Below, piece by piece: positions 20,375 through 28,885 of a DNA stretch of 64,000 nt. The first letter of the stretch is position 1. Every line of letters begins with the position of its first letter. A model generated the notes under the pieces. It was given only the letters and a program-made list of their open reading frames with translations. It searched no databases and was not told the DNA's origin. Source of the DNA: Planosporangium thailandense (GTDB lineage: Bacteria > Actinomycetota > Actinomycetes > Mycobacteriales > Micromonosporaceae); NCBI RefSeq assembly GCF_011947195.1, contig NZ_JAATVY010000022.1, positions 31,506 through 95,505 of the forward strand, given 5' to 3'. Position numbers and translations under genes: made by a program.

Positions 20375-22764
20375 GGAGAGGGAGATTCCTCCGGGACCGC
20401 CGCGGTGATCCGGTGCAGCGCGAACGTGTGGAGCATCTCGGTCCGCTCGTCCTCGGCGCGCAGGTAACCGGCGCCCATCGACACCGGCCGTACCAGGCGG
20501 GAGTTGGTGGCGCCGTGCGCGTCGACGTAGCCGACCCATACCCGTGCCTTGTCCCGCAGCGCCTGTTGGAGCACGGCCATGGCCTGCGCGTGGGCCTGGG
20601 CGCCGGCCAGCCCGGCGGATCCGGGCTGCGACCGTACGGTCGTCGGCGCCCGGCGGGCCGCCCGCGTCGCGGCGTCCCCGCGCCGTAGCTGCTCGACGAT
20701 GCCCGCGAGCCGGGCCGGCGTGAGCCTGGGCTGGTTGCGCGGGTCCTCGATCCGGCGCGACGGCGCGGCGGGCCGGGCGGGCGCGCGCGGCGATCGCGGC
20801 CGGCTCAGCACGGCGGCGCCGGTGGCGTCCTCCGGAACGGGCGAGTAGCCGGCCTCGCGGAGCGCGGCGAGCAGCCGGGCGGGCGCGTACGGGCTGATCA
20901 GCACGGTGGGCGCCAGCCGCCGCAGGCTGAGCATCGCCAGCCGCCGGTCGGCGAGCACCTCGGCCAGCAGCGCCTCGTCGTCGCCGCGCAGGTAGGCCCC
21001 GGCGGAACCGACCCGCAAGCCGCCGTGGCGGCGCGACACGTCGTCGACGAGGTACGTCAGCGCCTGCGGAACGGGGGTGCGCGACCGCCGCTGGAACAGG
21101 GCGTGCAGGTCGGCCGCGACGTATCCGCTGTCGAGCGCCCGGCGTACCGAGTCGGGCGTGACCCGGTAGACGCTGGGCGACTCGGCGTCGGCCACCAGCG
21201 CCAGCTCACCGGCCAGTCCGGGCTCCGGCGGGCCGGGGACGACCACGGTCAGGTCGGTCTGTACCAGCACGTGGTCGACCGGCGCCGGAAGCAGGGCGTC
21301 GAGCGCTTCGAGCGCCCGCGACGGCGGCTCGTCCGGTCCGATGCCCAGGGGGTCGGCGTCCGGGTCGGCGCGGTCGGCCGCGTCGACCTCGGCCAGCAGC
21401 CACCGGGCGTACGAGGTGAGCGCCCCGAGCCCGGTGAACCCCAGCGTGGCCGCCTCGGACAGGGCGGCGTCGTACCCGGCCGAGGCCGCGGCCCGGCCCA
21501 TCCGGCGCGGGGCCCGCCAGGCCAGCACCGACCGGAGGTCATCGGGGGTCGGCGCCGTGCCGGGTGGAAGGTCGGCCAGGACGCCGAGGATCGCGCGGCG
21601 CTGGGCCGGCGCGCCGACCCGTTCGACGTCGTTCGACAGCGCTGGCAGCAGCCGCTCACGGTCGTCGCGCTGGCCTACCAGGCTCGGCATCCGGGTCATG
21701 AGCAGCCAGGCCTGTGCCAGGCGCGTCCACCGCTGCGCGAGCGTGCCGATCCGCCAGGTGTCGTAGCCGGCTGCCGGTAGGACCACCGCGTCGCCGGTCT
21801 CGCCGCCGGACTCGCCGAGCAGGCCGGCCGCGTAAGCCACCTCGAGCAGCAGCGCGGCGTCCGGCTCGGTCAGCCCGATGGCGCGGGCCAGCCGACGCAG
21901 CTCACGTACCCCGAGCCCGCCGGAGCGCAGGATGGGTGCGGGGTCGGCGGCGAGCGCCTCGGCGAGGGCCTCGGCGTTGCGTACGGCCTCCATCGCCTGT
22001 CCGGCGCCGGCCCGGTCGGCGGCGGAGATCTCGCGTACCGGCGCGTCGACCTCGGGCGGTGTCGGGTGCAGCTCGCCGAGCGGCCCGGTCTCGCGCCGCA
22101 GCAGCAGCGAGATCTCGCGGGGCAGTTCGACCGTGTCGCCGCCGGTCGGCACGAGCAGGTGCCGGGTGACCAGCCAGCGCACGGGCGAGTCGGAGTCGGG
22201 GTCATTGAGCACCGCCCGGTTGGCCGTGCCGATCGGCGGGCCGGCGGCGAGCCGATCGAGGACCGCGCGGGCGGCCGGGGGCGCGGCCAGCAGGGTGCGG
22301 CGCAGCCGGGCCGCGTCGGAGACCAGGGCCGCCGCTGCCGGGCTCAGCTCGTCGGCGGGCCGGCCCAGACCCGAGGGGTACGGGGAGCAGACGTCGTCCA
22401 CGCCGTCCGACAGGTGCAGCGTCGCGTCCGACCCGTAGATGATCGCCAGCTCGCGCAGCCGGCCGAGCGCCTCGCGTACCCGGGTTTTGTCGACGCCGCC
22501 CTCGCCGGTCAGCAGCAGGACAGCCTCGACCGAGGTGGTGGCGGTCTGCGGGTCACGGGTCACGCGTACCGCGTCGAGCACTTCGAGGGTGAACCGGTCG
22601 AGCGCGTCGAGGGAGCGGGCGACCGACAGCCGCGACTGGGCGCGTACGGCGAGCGCCGAGATGTCCCCCGGTACGGGCATGACGAGGTCCGGACGCAGCG
22701 CGATGAGCGCGGCTAGCTCTTCGTCCGGAAGTGCGCGCAGGTGATCGGCGAGTGTGACGGCCAT
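20371..22764 (-). CDS. Helicase C-terminal/XPB-associated domain protein
   Basis: 797 residues. Large actinobacterial protein of the helicase_C_3 (XPB/Ssl2-like) group that lacks the Walker motifs and is usually encoded beside the XPB helicase. The N-terminal part is helical (LADHLRALPDEELAALIALR). The conserved domain around residues 480-640 includes VDHVLVQTDLTVVVPG and RVTPDSVRRALDSGYVAADL. The C-terminal segment (LRDKARVWVGYVDAHGATNS, then LVRPVSMGAGYLRAEDERTE) resembles a WYL ligand-binding domain. A role with XPB in repair or stress sensing is inferred from context only. Its ATG is divergent from a small gene; a perfect 9-bp hairpin (22783-22791 with 22800-22808) lies in the gap. Confidence 0.88.
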   Translation of the reverse strand: MAVTLADHLRALPDEELAALIALRPDLVMPVPGDISALAVRAQSRLSVARSLDALDRFTLEVLDAVRVTRDPQTATTSVEAVLLLTGEGGVDKTRVREALGRLRELAIIYGSDATLHLSDGVDDVCSPYPSGLGRPADELSPAAAALVSDAARLRRTLLAAPPAARAVLDRLAAGPPIGTANRAVLNDPDSDSPVRWLVTRHLLVPTGGDTVELPREISLLLRRETGPLGELHPTPPEVDAPVREISAADRAGAGQAMEAVRNAEALAEALAADPAPILRSGGLGVRELRRLARAIGLTEPDAALLLEVAYAAGLLGESGGETGDAVVLPAAGYDTWRIGTLAQRWTRLAQAWLLMTRMPSLVGQRDDRERLLPALSNDVERVGAPAQRRAILGVLADLPPGTAPTPDDLRSVLAWRAPRRMGRAAASAGYDAALSEAATLGFTGLGALTSYARWLLAEVDAADRADPDADPLGIGPDEPPSRALEALDALLPAPVDHVLVQTDLTVVVPGPPEPGLAGELALVADAESPSVYRVTPDSVRRALDSGYVAADLHALFQRRSRTPVPQALTYLVDDVSRRHGGLRVGSAGAYLRGDDEALLAEVLADRRLAMLSLRRLAPTVLISPYAPARLLAALREAGYSPVPEDATGAAVLSRPRSPRAPARPAAPSRRIEDPRNQPRLTPARLAGIVEQLRRGDAATRAARRAPTTVRSQPGSAGLAGAQAHAQAMAVLQQALRDKARVWVGYVDAHGATNSRLVRPVSMGAGYLRAEDERTEMLHTFALHRITAAVPEESPSP

Positions 22765-22964
22765 CGTGAATTACGCTAGCCGGCCGCCCGTGACTTGCGA
22801 CGGGCGGCGACCCGGACGGCGCGTCGCGACGTCCATCCGGGCCTGTGATTTCAGCCTCATCCCGCCCCGTTCACTGGTCGGGACCGCGCGCTGGGCGGTG
22901 GGATTGCCGACCGGGCCCAGCGGGTCGTGGCAGACTACCCGGGCTGCGTGACGAAAGGATCGAG

Positions 22965-23159
22965 ATGTCTTCTTCGGTGGTTTCCGGCAACGCCGGCAAG
23001 AAGGGCGCCGTCAAGGACGGGCACCTTCCGGTGAACGAGTTCCTGTCGGACCGGCCGGCCTCGGCGTCGCCGTTCGGCGACGACCAGACCTTCCCGCTGC
23101 CGGTGAGCAGCCTGGTCTACCTGCACCCCAGCGAGAACCCCTGGGCGAAGGGTCACTGA
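22965..23159 (+). CDS. Small hypothetical protein (64 aa)
   Basis: 64 residues from the ATG at 22965 with GAAAGGA 5 nt upstream. The N-terminus is Ser/Lys/Gly rich (SSSVVSGNAGKKGAVKDG), then HLPVNEFLSDRPASASPFGD and a C-terminus SSLVYLHPSENPWAKGH. No signal, membrane segment or cysteine. Codon use is typical of the genome and the ribosome site is good, so it is probably real. The next gene starts 11 nt later, suggesting an operon with the HAD phosphatase and cold-shock gene. I do not recognise its family. Confidence 0.75.
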   Translation: MSSSVVSGNAGKKGAVKDGHLPVNEFLSDRPASASPFGDDQTFPLPVSSLVYLHPSENPWAKGH

Positions 23160-23170
23160 GAGCGGCATCG

Positions 23171-23815
23171 ATGTCGACCCAGCCAGCCCTGACCGTCGGG
23201 TTCGACCTCGACATGACGCTGATCGACAGCCGGCCGGGGATCGCCGCGGCGTACCGGTCGCTGATGGCGCGTACCGGCGTGTACATCGACGTCGAAGCCG
23301 CCGTGAGCCGCCTCGGCCCGCCGTTGACCCACGAGCTGGCCAACTGGTTCCCGCTGGAGCGGATCGACGAGGCGGCGGCGATCTACCGGTCGCTGTACCC
23401 CGATGAGGCGATCGCACCCACCCTCGCGCTGCCCGGCGCGGCGGAGGCCATCGCGGCGGTACGCGCGGCCGGCGGCCGCGTCGTCGTGGTCACGGCCAAG
23501 CGGGCACCGCTCGCCCGGCTGCACCTGGATCACCTCGGGTTGGCCGTCGACGACCTCGTCGGCGACCTCTGGGCCGAGGGGAAGTCGGTGGCGCTGCGCG
23601 CGCACGACGCGCACGTCTACGTCGGCGACCACATCGCCGACATGGCCGCCGCGCGCGGCGCGGACGCGACCGGCGTCGGGGTCACGACCGGCCCGTGCGA
23701 CGCCGACGCGCTCCGGGCGGCCGGCGCGACCGAGGTCCTGCCCGACCTGCGGGCCTTTCCTGCGTGGTTGGGAAGTGACGGGATCTCGGTTGGTCCAATG
23801 AGCACAACTAGATAG
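23171..23815 (+). CDS. HAD family hydrolase
   Basis: Haloacid dehalogenase-type phosphatase, 214 residues. Motif I is [11 protein letters not shown] (nucleophile Asp), motif II is in [12 protein letters not shown], and the motif III Lys/motif IV Asp region is [13 protein letters not shown]. The cap lies between motifs I and II, as in phosphoglycolate phosphatase-like enzymes; one step of substitution, GD-x3-D, is standard. The substrate cannot be assigned. The tail beyond residue 195 ([14 protein letters not shown]) looks unstructured. Confidence 0.9.
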   Translation: MSTQPALTVGFDLDMTLIDSRPGIAAAYRSLMARTGVYIDVEAAVSRLGPPLTHELANWFPLERIDEAAAIYRSLYPDEAIAPTLALPGAAEAIAAVRAAGGRVVVVTAKRAPLARLHLDHLGLAVDDLVGDLWAEGKSVALRAHDAHVYVGDHIADMAAARGADATGVGVTTGPCDADALRAAGATEVLPDLRAFPAWLGSDGISVGPMSTTR

Positions 23816-23886
23816 CCTTGTGTCGGGTGCCCGGTCTGGCGACGAGCGGGCGGTTGTCCCTTCGAATCAGAAGTAGAGGGCGAGCA

Positions 23887-24273
23887 GTGCCGACGGGGCG
23901 TGTGAAGTGGTACGACACGGACAAGGGCTTCGGTTTCCTGACCCGTGACGACGGTGGCGACGTGTTCGTGCACAAGGCCGCCCTGCCGACCGGCGTGGCC
24001 GACCTCAAGACGGGCCAGCGCGTCGAGTTCGGCGTCGTGGAGAGCCGCAAGGGCAACCAGGCGCTGCAGGTGAAGCTGCTGGAGGCCCCGCCGTCGGTGG
24101 CGGAGCTGCGGCGGCGGCCGGCCGAGGAGCTGCACGGCCTCGTCGAGGACATGATCAAGGTTCTCGAGGCGAAGGTGCAGCCGGAGCTGCGGCGTGGCCG
24201 CTTCCCCGACAAGAAGACCGCGCGCACCGTCGCGGAGCTTGTGCACGCGGTCGCCCGGGAGCTGGAGATCTGA
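23887..24273 (+). CDS. Cold-shock domain protein with C-terminal extension
   Basis: 128 residues from GTG at 23887. The cold-shock fold covers residues 1-65 with RNP1-like [10 protein letters not shown] and RNP2-like DVFVHKA, which bind single-stranded RNA or DNA. It differs from the 67-residue CspA type by a 60-residue helical C-terminus ([40 protein letters not shown]), as in the longer mycobacterial cold-shock protein. A strong hairpin follows 5 nt after the stop. A longer upstream frame was rejected for lack of homology. Confidence 0.93.
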   Translation: MPTGRVKWYDTDKGFGFLTRDDGGDVFVHKAALPTGVADLKTGQRVEFGVVESRKGNQALQVKLLEAPPSVAELRRRPAEELHGLVEDMIKVLEAKVQPELRRGRFPDKKTARTVAELVHAVARELEI

Positions 24274-24277
24274 GCCC

Positions 24278-24311
24278 GCGCCGGTACCCGGGGACATCCG
24301 GGCACCGGCGC
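24278..24311 (+). terminator. Hairpin terminator after the cold-shock gene
   Basis: Stem of 8 plus 5 bp with one A-C mismatch (24278-24291 with 24298-24311), loop GGACAT, 5 nt after the stop. No T-run. It lies between two convergent genes (the mqnD end is at 24354). A 16-bp direct repeat ATCACGGTCAGCGCAG follows at 24330-24345 and 24347-24362, the second copy covering the end of mqnD. Confidence 0.65.
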
Positions 24312-24353
24312 GTCGCGTTCAGCGCAATCATCACGGTCAGCGCAGCATCACGG

Positions 24354-25175
24354 TCAGCGCAGCGGAGCGGGCAGCGGCGGCGTGAGGCCGGCGGCGGCCG
24401 CGCGGCCGAGTAGCGCTTCCACCGCCGCGTACCCTTCGTCGCCCAGGTTGGCGGTGAAGTCGTTGACGTACAGGGCGATGTGCTGGCTCGCCACGGCCGG
24501 CTCCAGCTCCTGAGCGTGCGTCAGCACGTACTCCTGGGTCGCCTCCGGGTCGTCCCAGGCGGCGTGTACGGACGCGCGTACCCACTCCGCGGCCGCGTCC
24601 GCGTCGACGGTGCCGCGGCGGGCCAGGATCGCGCCGAGCGGGATGGCCAGCCCGGTGTCGCGTTCCCACCACTCGCCGAGGTCGACGAGCGAGTGCAGGC
24701 CGTGCTTGTGGTAGGTGAACCGCGCCTCGTGGATGACGAGCCCGGCGTCGTACCTGCCGGCCGCGACGCCCGGCATGATCTGGTGGAACGGCACGATTTT
24801 GATCCGGGCGGGCTGGGCGTCGGCCGCCCACAGCCGCATCAGCAGGTACGCGGTGGTGCGGTCACCCGGCACGGCGACCGTGCGCCCGGCGAGGTCGGGG
24901 GTGGCCTCGGGGTCACGCACCAGCACGAGCGGGCCGCAGCCGCGGCCGAGCGCCCCGCCGCAGGGCAGCAGCTCGTACTTGTCCAGCAGCCACGGCAGCG
25001 CCGCGTAGCTCACCTTGACCAGGTCGTACTTGCCCTTCGCGGCGGACATGTTCGTGACGTCGACGTCCGCGTACGTCACGTCCATCGGCGGTGCGCCCGG
25101 TACGAGACCGTGCACTAGCGCGTGGAACACGAACGTGTCGTTGGGGCAGGGGGAGATAGCGAGAGACAGCGTCAC
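24354..25175 (-). CDS. mqnD: 1,4-dihydroxy-6-naphthoate synthase MqnD (futalosine menaquinone pathway)
   Basis: Cleaves cyclic dehypoxanthine futalosine to 1,4-dihydroxy-6-naphthoate in menaquinone synthesis. 273 residues. Periplasmic-binding-protein-like fold with the family opening LSLAISPCPNDTFVFHALVH and the active-site His in AGLVIHEARFTYHKHGLHSL. The GTG start overlaps the mqnB TGA (GTGA at 25175-25172), so the two are translationally coupled. Other pathway genes (mqnA, C, E) are not in this window. Confidence 0.94.
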   Translation of the reverse strand: MTLSLAISPCPNDTFVFHALVHGLVPGAPPMDVTYADVDVTNMSAAKGKYDLVKVSYAALPWLLDKYELLPCGGALGRGCGPLVLVRDPEATPDLAGRTVAVPGDRTTAYLLMRLWAADAQPARIKIVPFHQIMPGVAAGRYDAGLVIHEARFTYHKHGLHSLVDLGEWWERDTGLAIPLGAILARRGTVDADAAAEWVRASVHAAWDDPEATQEYVLTHAQELEPAVASQHIALYVNDFTANLGDEGYAAVEALLGRAAAAGLTPPLPAPLR

Positions 25176-25825
25176 AGGGTCAACTTTGCCAGGCAGGCAA
25201 ATGTTTCGCTCAGCCCCTCCAGGGCCTCGCCGATGCGCCACGCGGCCCGATCACGCGGACCGACCGGGTTCGATACGGCCCGTACCTCGCCGAATGCGAC
25301 GCCGGCCTGAATCGCGGCCGTGGCGACGCCGAACCCCTCCATCCCCTCGGCGACCGCACGAGGGTGGCGGGCGATCAGGTCGCGGGTGCCGGCGAGGGTG
25401 CCGGTGACCGTGGAAACGGTCAGGACCGGCCCGGACACCGCGTTCGGTAGGGCCTTCGCGGCCGCGGCGACCAGGTCGGGGTCGGCCGCGATGGTCGCCG
25501 TGCCGAAGCCGAGCTCGTCGAGGCTCAGGAACCCGTCGGGGGAATCGGCACCGAGGTCGGCGGCGACGCTGCTGGTGGCGATGACCGTCCCACCTATCGC
25601 GACGCCGATCCCGCCGCCGATTCCGGCCGACAGCACGGCGTCGAAGCGCTGCTGCGCGAGTACCCGCGCGGTGGTCGCCGCGGCGGAGGCCGAGCCGACC
25701 CCGCCGACCTCGACCACGACGGTGTCGTCGGCACCTCCCACCGTTCTCAATCCGCGCAGCACCGCCTGCCGCTCCGGTTCGACGGCGGTGACGACCAGCA
25801 CCCGCCGGTAGCCGAGGAGGTTCAC
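25172..25825 (-). CDS. mqnB: Futalosine hydrolase MqnB
   Basis: Removes hypoxanthine from futalosine, the step before MqnC. 217 residues of the nucleoside-phosphorylase fold: RVLVVTAVEPERQAVLRGL, the Gly-rich SAGIGGGIGVAIGG and the ribose-binding Met-Glu in AVAEGMEGFGVATAA, with the purine-site Asp/Arg in SNPVGPRDRAAWR. The GTG start overlaps the stop of the upstream MFS gene (GTGA at 25825-25822), and its own stop overlaps the mqnD start, so three genes are chained. Confidence 0.93.
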   Translation of the reverse strand: MNLLGYRRVLVVTAVEPERQAVLRGLRTVGGADDTVVVEVGGVGSASAAATTARVLAQQRFDAVLSAGIGGGIGVAIGGTVIATSSVAADLGADSPDGFLSLDELGFGTATIAADPDLVAAAAKALPNAVSGPVLTVSTVTGTLAGTRDLIARHPRAVAEGMEGFGVATAAIQAGVAFGEVRAVSNPVGPRDRAAWRIGEALEGLSETFACLAKLTL

Positions 25826-27453
25826 GCATCGTCCTCCGGGTCGAGGGCCGGATCGGTGCCGGACGGCCGGTAGAGGTGGTACCCGGCGGGCGGGTCCGGC
25901 TCGGGCCGGGTCAGCACGCGGGTCGGGCCCGCATCGGGTGACGGCTCGGGCCAGGGTCGGCCCGGCGCCGTCGGGTCGACCCGTACCGTACGCTCCGCCG
26001 CCGACCCGCGTAGACCACGGGTGGCGGCGTCGCCCGGTCGGCGGAGGTCGGCGGTGGTGGCCTCGGCGGCGGACGGTTCCTCCGCGGCCGGCTCCTCCGC
26101 GGCCGGCGAACCGTTCAGCCGTTCCCCGCGCAGGCGGGCCGCCGCCAGCACGGCGCGTACCAGCCCAAGCGCGAGCAGCGTGGCGAGGACACCCAGGGCG
26201 AGCCGGCCGGCCGACGGGATCAGCCCGAGCGCGCCGCCGGCCACCCAGGCGAACATCAGCAGGGTCTCGGAGTGGGCGAAGGCGCTCGCGCGTACCCGTT
26301 CCGGGACCCGCTCCTGGATCACCGCATCGACCGACAGCTTGGCCAGGCCGCTCGCTACCGCGGTCACCAGGCAGAGCGCGGCAACGGCCAGCAGGTTGTA
26401 CCCGACGACCGCGACGACGCCGGCGACCGTGACGGCGAACACGGACCCGGCCTGCAACAGCACCGGGCGGCGGATGCGCAGCGTGGTGCCGACGGCCGTG
26501 GCCAGGAAGGAGCCGAGACCGAGCGCGCCGGCGACCAGCGCCATCGCCGTGGTGGCGGGCGGCCTCCACCCGAACAGCGCGACCGGCAGGTCGTGGGCGC
26601 GGATCGCGAACGCCAGGAAGAGGGTCAGGAAGCCGTAGGCGGCGCGGAGGGTGGCGCTGCCGGCGAGGCTCGCGAGGACCAGGCGGCCGGAGAGCACCTT
26701 GGCGCCCTTGTGGCCGCGCAGTTGGAGCACGCGCGGGACGGCCTCGGGGGGTTGGGAGTCGGCGCGCGGCGGCAGCCGCAGTGCCACGACCATTCCGTAC
26801 GCGAAGACGATCATCGACAGCCGCAGCGGCCAGGCCGGGCCGATCAGCGCCGCCGCCGCGCCGAGCGGCGCGACCACGGCGCCGGCGACCGTACCGAAGA
26901 CCGAGGCCCGCGCGCCCGCCTCGGACAGCCCCAGGCCGGCCGGCAGGACGCGGGGGACCGCGGCGCTGCGGGCCACCCCGTACGCCCGCGAGAGCACCAG
27001 CATGCCGAAGGCGGCCGGGTAGAGCGTGTACCCGCCGATGTGCTCGGCGATCATGTACGCGAGGAACGCCCGGCCCAGCATGGTGAGGGCCAGCGCATAC
27101 CGCCGGCCGTGCCGGAACCGGTCGAGCACGGGGCCGACCACGGGCGCCAGCAGCGCGAACGGCAGCATGGTGATCAGCAGGTAGAGCGCCACCCGGCCGC
27201 GCGCCTCGCCGACCGGCACGCTGAAGAAGACGGTCCCGGCCAGGCCGATGGCCACGAGGGTGTCGCCGGCGCAGGAGGCGGCGTGCAGGTCGAGCAGGCG
27301 GATCATCCCCGCCTCGCCGGCCCCGCCGCGCTGGCGGGCCACCAGGACGTTGCGGGCGACGAACCGCGCCGTACGCACGCCGGTCCGGCCCAGCCGCCGG
27401 GTCGCCAGGGCGGCAACGAGGGCGGTGCGGGCGAGGGTGCGCGCTACCGACAT
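25822..27453 (-). CDS. MFS transporter, coupled to mqnB-mqnD
   Basis: 543 residues with about 12 membrane segments. The N-terminal cytoplasmic part is basic (RTLARTALVAALATRRLGRT), then segments from LLDLHAASCAGDTLVAIGLA. Motif A is weak (DRFRHGRRYAL). A 110-residue Pro/Glu/Ala/Thr-rich cytoplasmic tail follows segment 12 (for example EEPAAEEPSAAEATTADL). ATG at 27453 is preferred to a TTG at 27468. Its stop overlaps the mqnB GTG, so it is the first cistron of the menaquinone pair; whether it moves a pathway intermediate is unknown. Similar MFS genes neighbour mqn genes in other actinomycetes. Confidence 0.88.
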   Translation of the reverse strand: MSVARTLARTALVAALATRRLGRTGVRTARFVARNVLVARQRGGAGEAGMIRLLDLHAASCAGDTLVAIGLAGTVFFSVPVGEARGRVALYLLITMLPFALLAPVVGPVLDRFRHGRRYALALTMLGRAFLAYMIAEHIGGYTLYPAAFGMLVLSRAYGVARSAAVPRVLPAGLGLSEAGARASVFGTVAGAVVAPLGAAAALIGPAWPLRLSMIVFAYGMVVALRLPPRADSQPPEAVPRVLQLRGHKGAKVLSGRLVLASLAGSATLRAAYGFLTLFLAFAIRAHDLPVALFGWRPPATTAMALVAGALGLGSFLATAVGTTLRIRRPVLLQAGSVFAVTVAGVVAVVGYNLLAVAALCLVTAVASGLAKLSVDAVIQERVPERVRASAFAHSETLLMFAWVAGGALGLIPSAGRLALGVLATLLALGLVRAVLAAARLRGERLNGSPAAEEPAAEEPSAAEATTADLRRPGDAATRGLRGSAAERTVRVDPTAPGRPWPEPSPDAGPTRVLTRPEPDPPAGYHLYRPSGTDPALDPEDDA

Positions 27454-27577
27454 GCCCACCATCTTCAACCATCGAGGCGGTCAGGTGGGCACTCGTAGCG
27501 TTTCCGTCGATGGCTCACCGGCCACGGAGGCCCCTTGTTTGCGTCAATGGTGTGAAGGGTCGCCTCTCGATGGCGTG

Positions 27578-28378
27578 ATGTCGGCGGAGTTGAGGCAGAA
27601 TATTCGGGTGACAAGGGTAGTGGGCAGGGGTGCCGCACGGGCGGCGAAGCTGGATCAGACATGCGCGGACGCGGTCGGCGTGGCCCGTTCGGCGTTGTCG
27701 GAGGTGGACCCCGACCATGTCGGCGAGCACCTGGAGGCGCTCGCCGAGGGGGAGCGGGTGGTGACCCACCTCTTCGACTGCCGCCTGCCCGGCTACCGCG
27801 GTTGGCGCTGGGCGGTGACCGTCACCCGGGTTCCGCGCAGCCGCCACGTGACCATCTCCGAGACGGCCCTGCTGCCCGGCCCGGACGCGCTGCTCGCACC
27901 CGAATGGGTGCCGTGGAACGAGCGCCTGCGCCCGGGTGACCTCGGAGTCGGCGATCTGCTGCCGACCGAGCCGGACGACTACCGGCTCGCGCCCGGATAC
28001 CTCGCGTCCGACGACTGGGCGGTCGAGGACGTGTCGTGGGAGCTCGGTCTCGGACGTGCGCGCGTGATGTCACGTGAGGGCCGCGCCGACACCGCCCAGC
28101 GGTGGTACGAGAGCGACCACGGCCCGAACGCGCCGATCTCGGTCGGCGCGCCGCGCAACGCCCGTTGCGGCAGCTGCGGCTTCTACCTGCCCCTCGCGGG
28201 CGCGATGCGGCAGACCTTCGGCGTCTGCGCGAACATGTACGCGAGCGACGACGGCCGGGTCGTGAGCGTCGACCACGGCTGCGGCGCCCACTCCGAGGTG
28301 CTCTCCGGGCAGGGCGACGCGGCGGTCGACGAACTGCCCACGGTCTACGACGACAGCGAGGTCGAAGAGGTCCACTAG
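27578..28378 (+). CDS. DUF3027 family protein
   Basis: 266 residues from the ATG at 27578; a GTG at 27608 is a possible start. Actinobacterial DUF3027 protein of unknown function. Conserved stretches include AAKLDQTCADAVGVARSAL, HLFDCRLPGYRGWRWAVTVT and a zinc-type cluster CGSCGFYLPLAGAMRQTFGVC followed by DHGCGAHSE, so four cysteines and histidines could bind a metal. It is divergent from the MFS-mqnBD operon. Five 25-bp tandem repeats begin 13 nt after the stop. Confidence 0.88.
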   Translation: MSAELRQNIRVTRVVGRGAARAAKLDQTCADAVGVARSALSEVDPDHVGEHLEALAEGERVVTHLFDCRLPGYRGWRWAVTVTRVPRSRHVTISETALLPGPDALLAPEWVPWNERLRPGDLGVGDLLPTEPDDYRLAPGYLASDDWAVEDVSWELGLGRARVMSREGRADTAQRWYESDHGPNAPISVGAPRNARCGSCGFYLPLAGAMRQTFGVCANMYASDDGRVVSVDHGCGAHSEVLSGQGDAAVDELPTVYDDSEVEEVH

Positions 28379-28390
28379 CCGGTGTCGGCC

Positions 28391-28515
28391 TACCGGCCCT
28401 CGACGCCCTGCCGGCTACCGGCCCTCGACGCCCTGCCGGCTACCGGCCCTCGACGCCCTGCCGGCTACCGGCCCTCGACGCCCTGCCGGCTACCGGCCCT
28501 CGACGCCCTGCCGGC
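28391..28515. repeat. Five perfect 25-bp tandem repeats between DUF3027 and DUF2530 genes
   Basis: The unit TACCGGCCCTCGACGCCCTG plus CCGGC (25 bp) occurs five times without any change at 28391-28415, 28416-28440, 28441-28465, 28466-28490 and 28491-28515, then breaks off after a further 9-10 bases. Each junction contains the short dyad GCCGG-CTA-CCGGC. The last repeat ends on the first base of the DUF2530 stop codon. Identical copies mean recent expansion; length is likely variable between strains. Confidence 0.95.
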
Positions 28516-28820
28516 TACCGGCCCCGGCGCCGGCGCCGGTTGCCGTCATGTTTGATCATGACGGCGAGCCCGGGGAAGCCCCACAGGAAGCCGGCCAGGC
28601 AGATCGCCAGCCAGTCGCCGTGTCCGTGCGCGCTGAGGGCATGCCGGAACGGCAGGAGCGCGAGTCCGGCCACCGCCCAGGCCACGATGCCGCCGATCGC
28701 GAAGGGGACCATCGGCGGGTCGAGCGCGGCGAGCCGGGGCGCCTGCGCCGGCTGGGCGTCGTCGGTCGGCTGTGGTATCTCGCTGGTCGGCACGGCGTCA
28801 GGGTACGCGGTGCCGACCAC
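28515..28820 (-). CDS. DUF2530 family small membrane protein
   Basis: 101 residues from GTG at 28820 (a GTG at 28793 is also possible). N-tail rich in Pro/Gln/Ala, then two membrane segments (MVPFAIGGIVAWAVAGLALL and DWLAICLAGFLWGFPGLAVM) and a short basic tail (KHDGNRRRRRGR). Actinobacterial family of unknown function. The TAG stop abuts the 25-bp tandem array. The gene is divergent from the MarR regulator. Confidence 0.85.
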   Translation of the reverse strand: MVGTAYPDAVPTSEIPQPTDDAQPAQAPRLAALDPPMVPFAIGGIVAWAVAGLALLPFRHALSAHGHGDWLAICLAGFLWGFPGLAVMIKHDGNRRRRRGR

Positions 28821-28852
28821 GTGATCGCGTGAGTGTGCTCACAAACAAACAT

Positions 28853-28881
28853 GTTTAGCTAAGCTTATTAGTTAAGCTAAC
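28853..28881 (+). promoter_or_regulatory. AT-rich dyad/direct-repeat operator before the MarR gene
   Basis: An island of A+T in GC-rich DNA holding TTAGCTAAGC (28855-28864) and TTAGTTAAGCTAA (28868-28880), which are near-direct repeats that also form an imperfect dyad. It lies immediately upstream of the MarR GTG (28886) and in the divergent gap, so it probably holds the MarR autoregulatory site and promoter -10 elements. Confidence 0.6.
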
Positions 28882-28885
28882 GATT

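Noticed and set aside
28391..28515. CRISPR array
   Set aside because: The repeats are directly adjacent with no spacers, and no cas genes are near.
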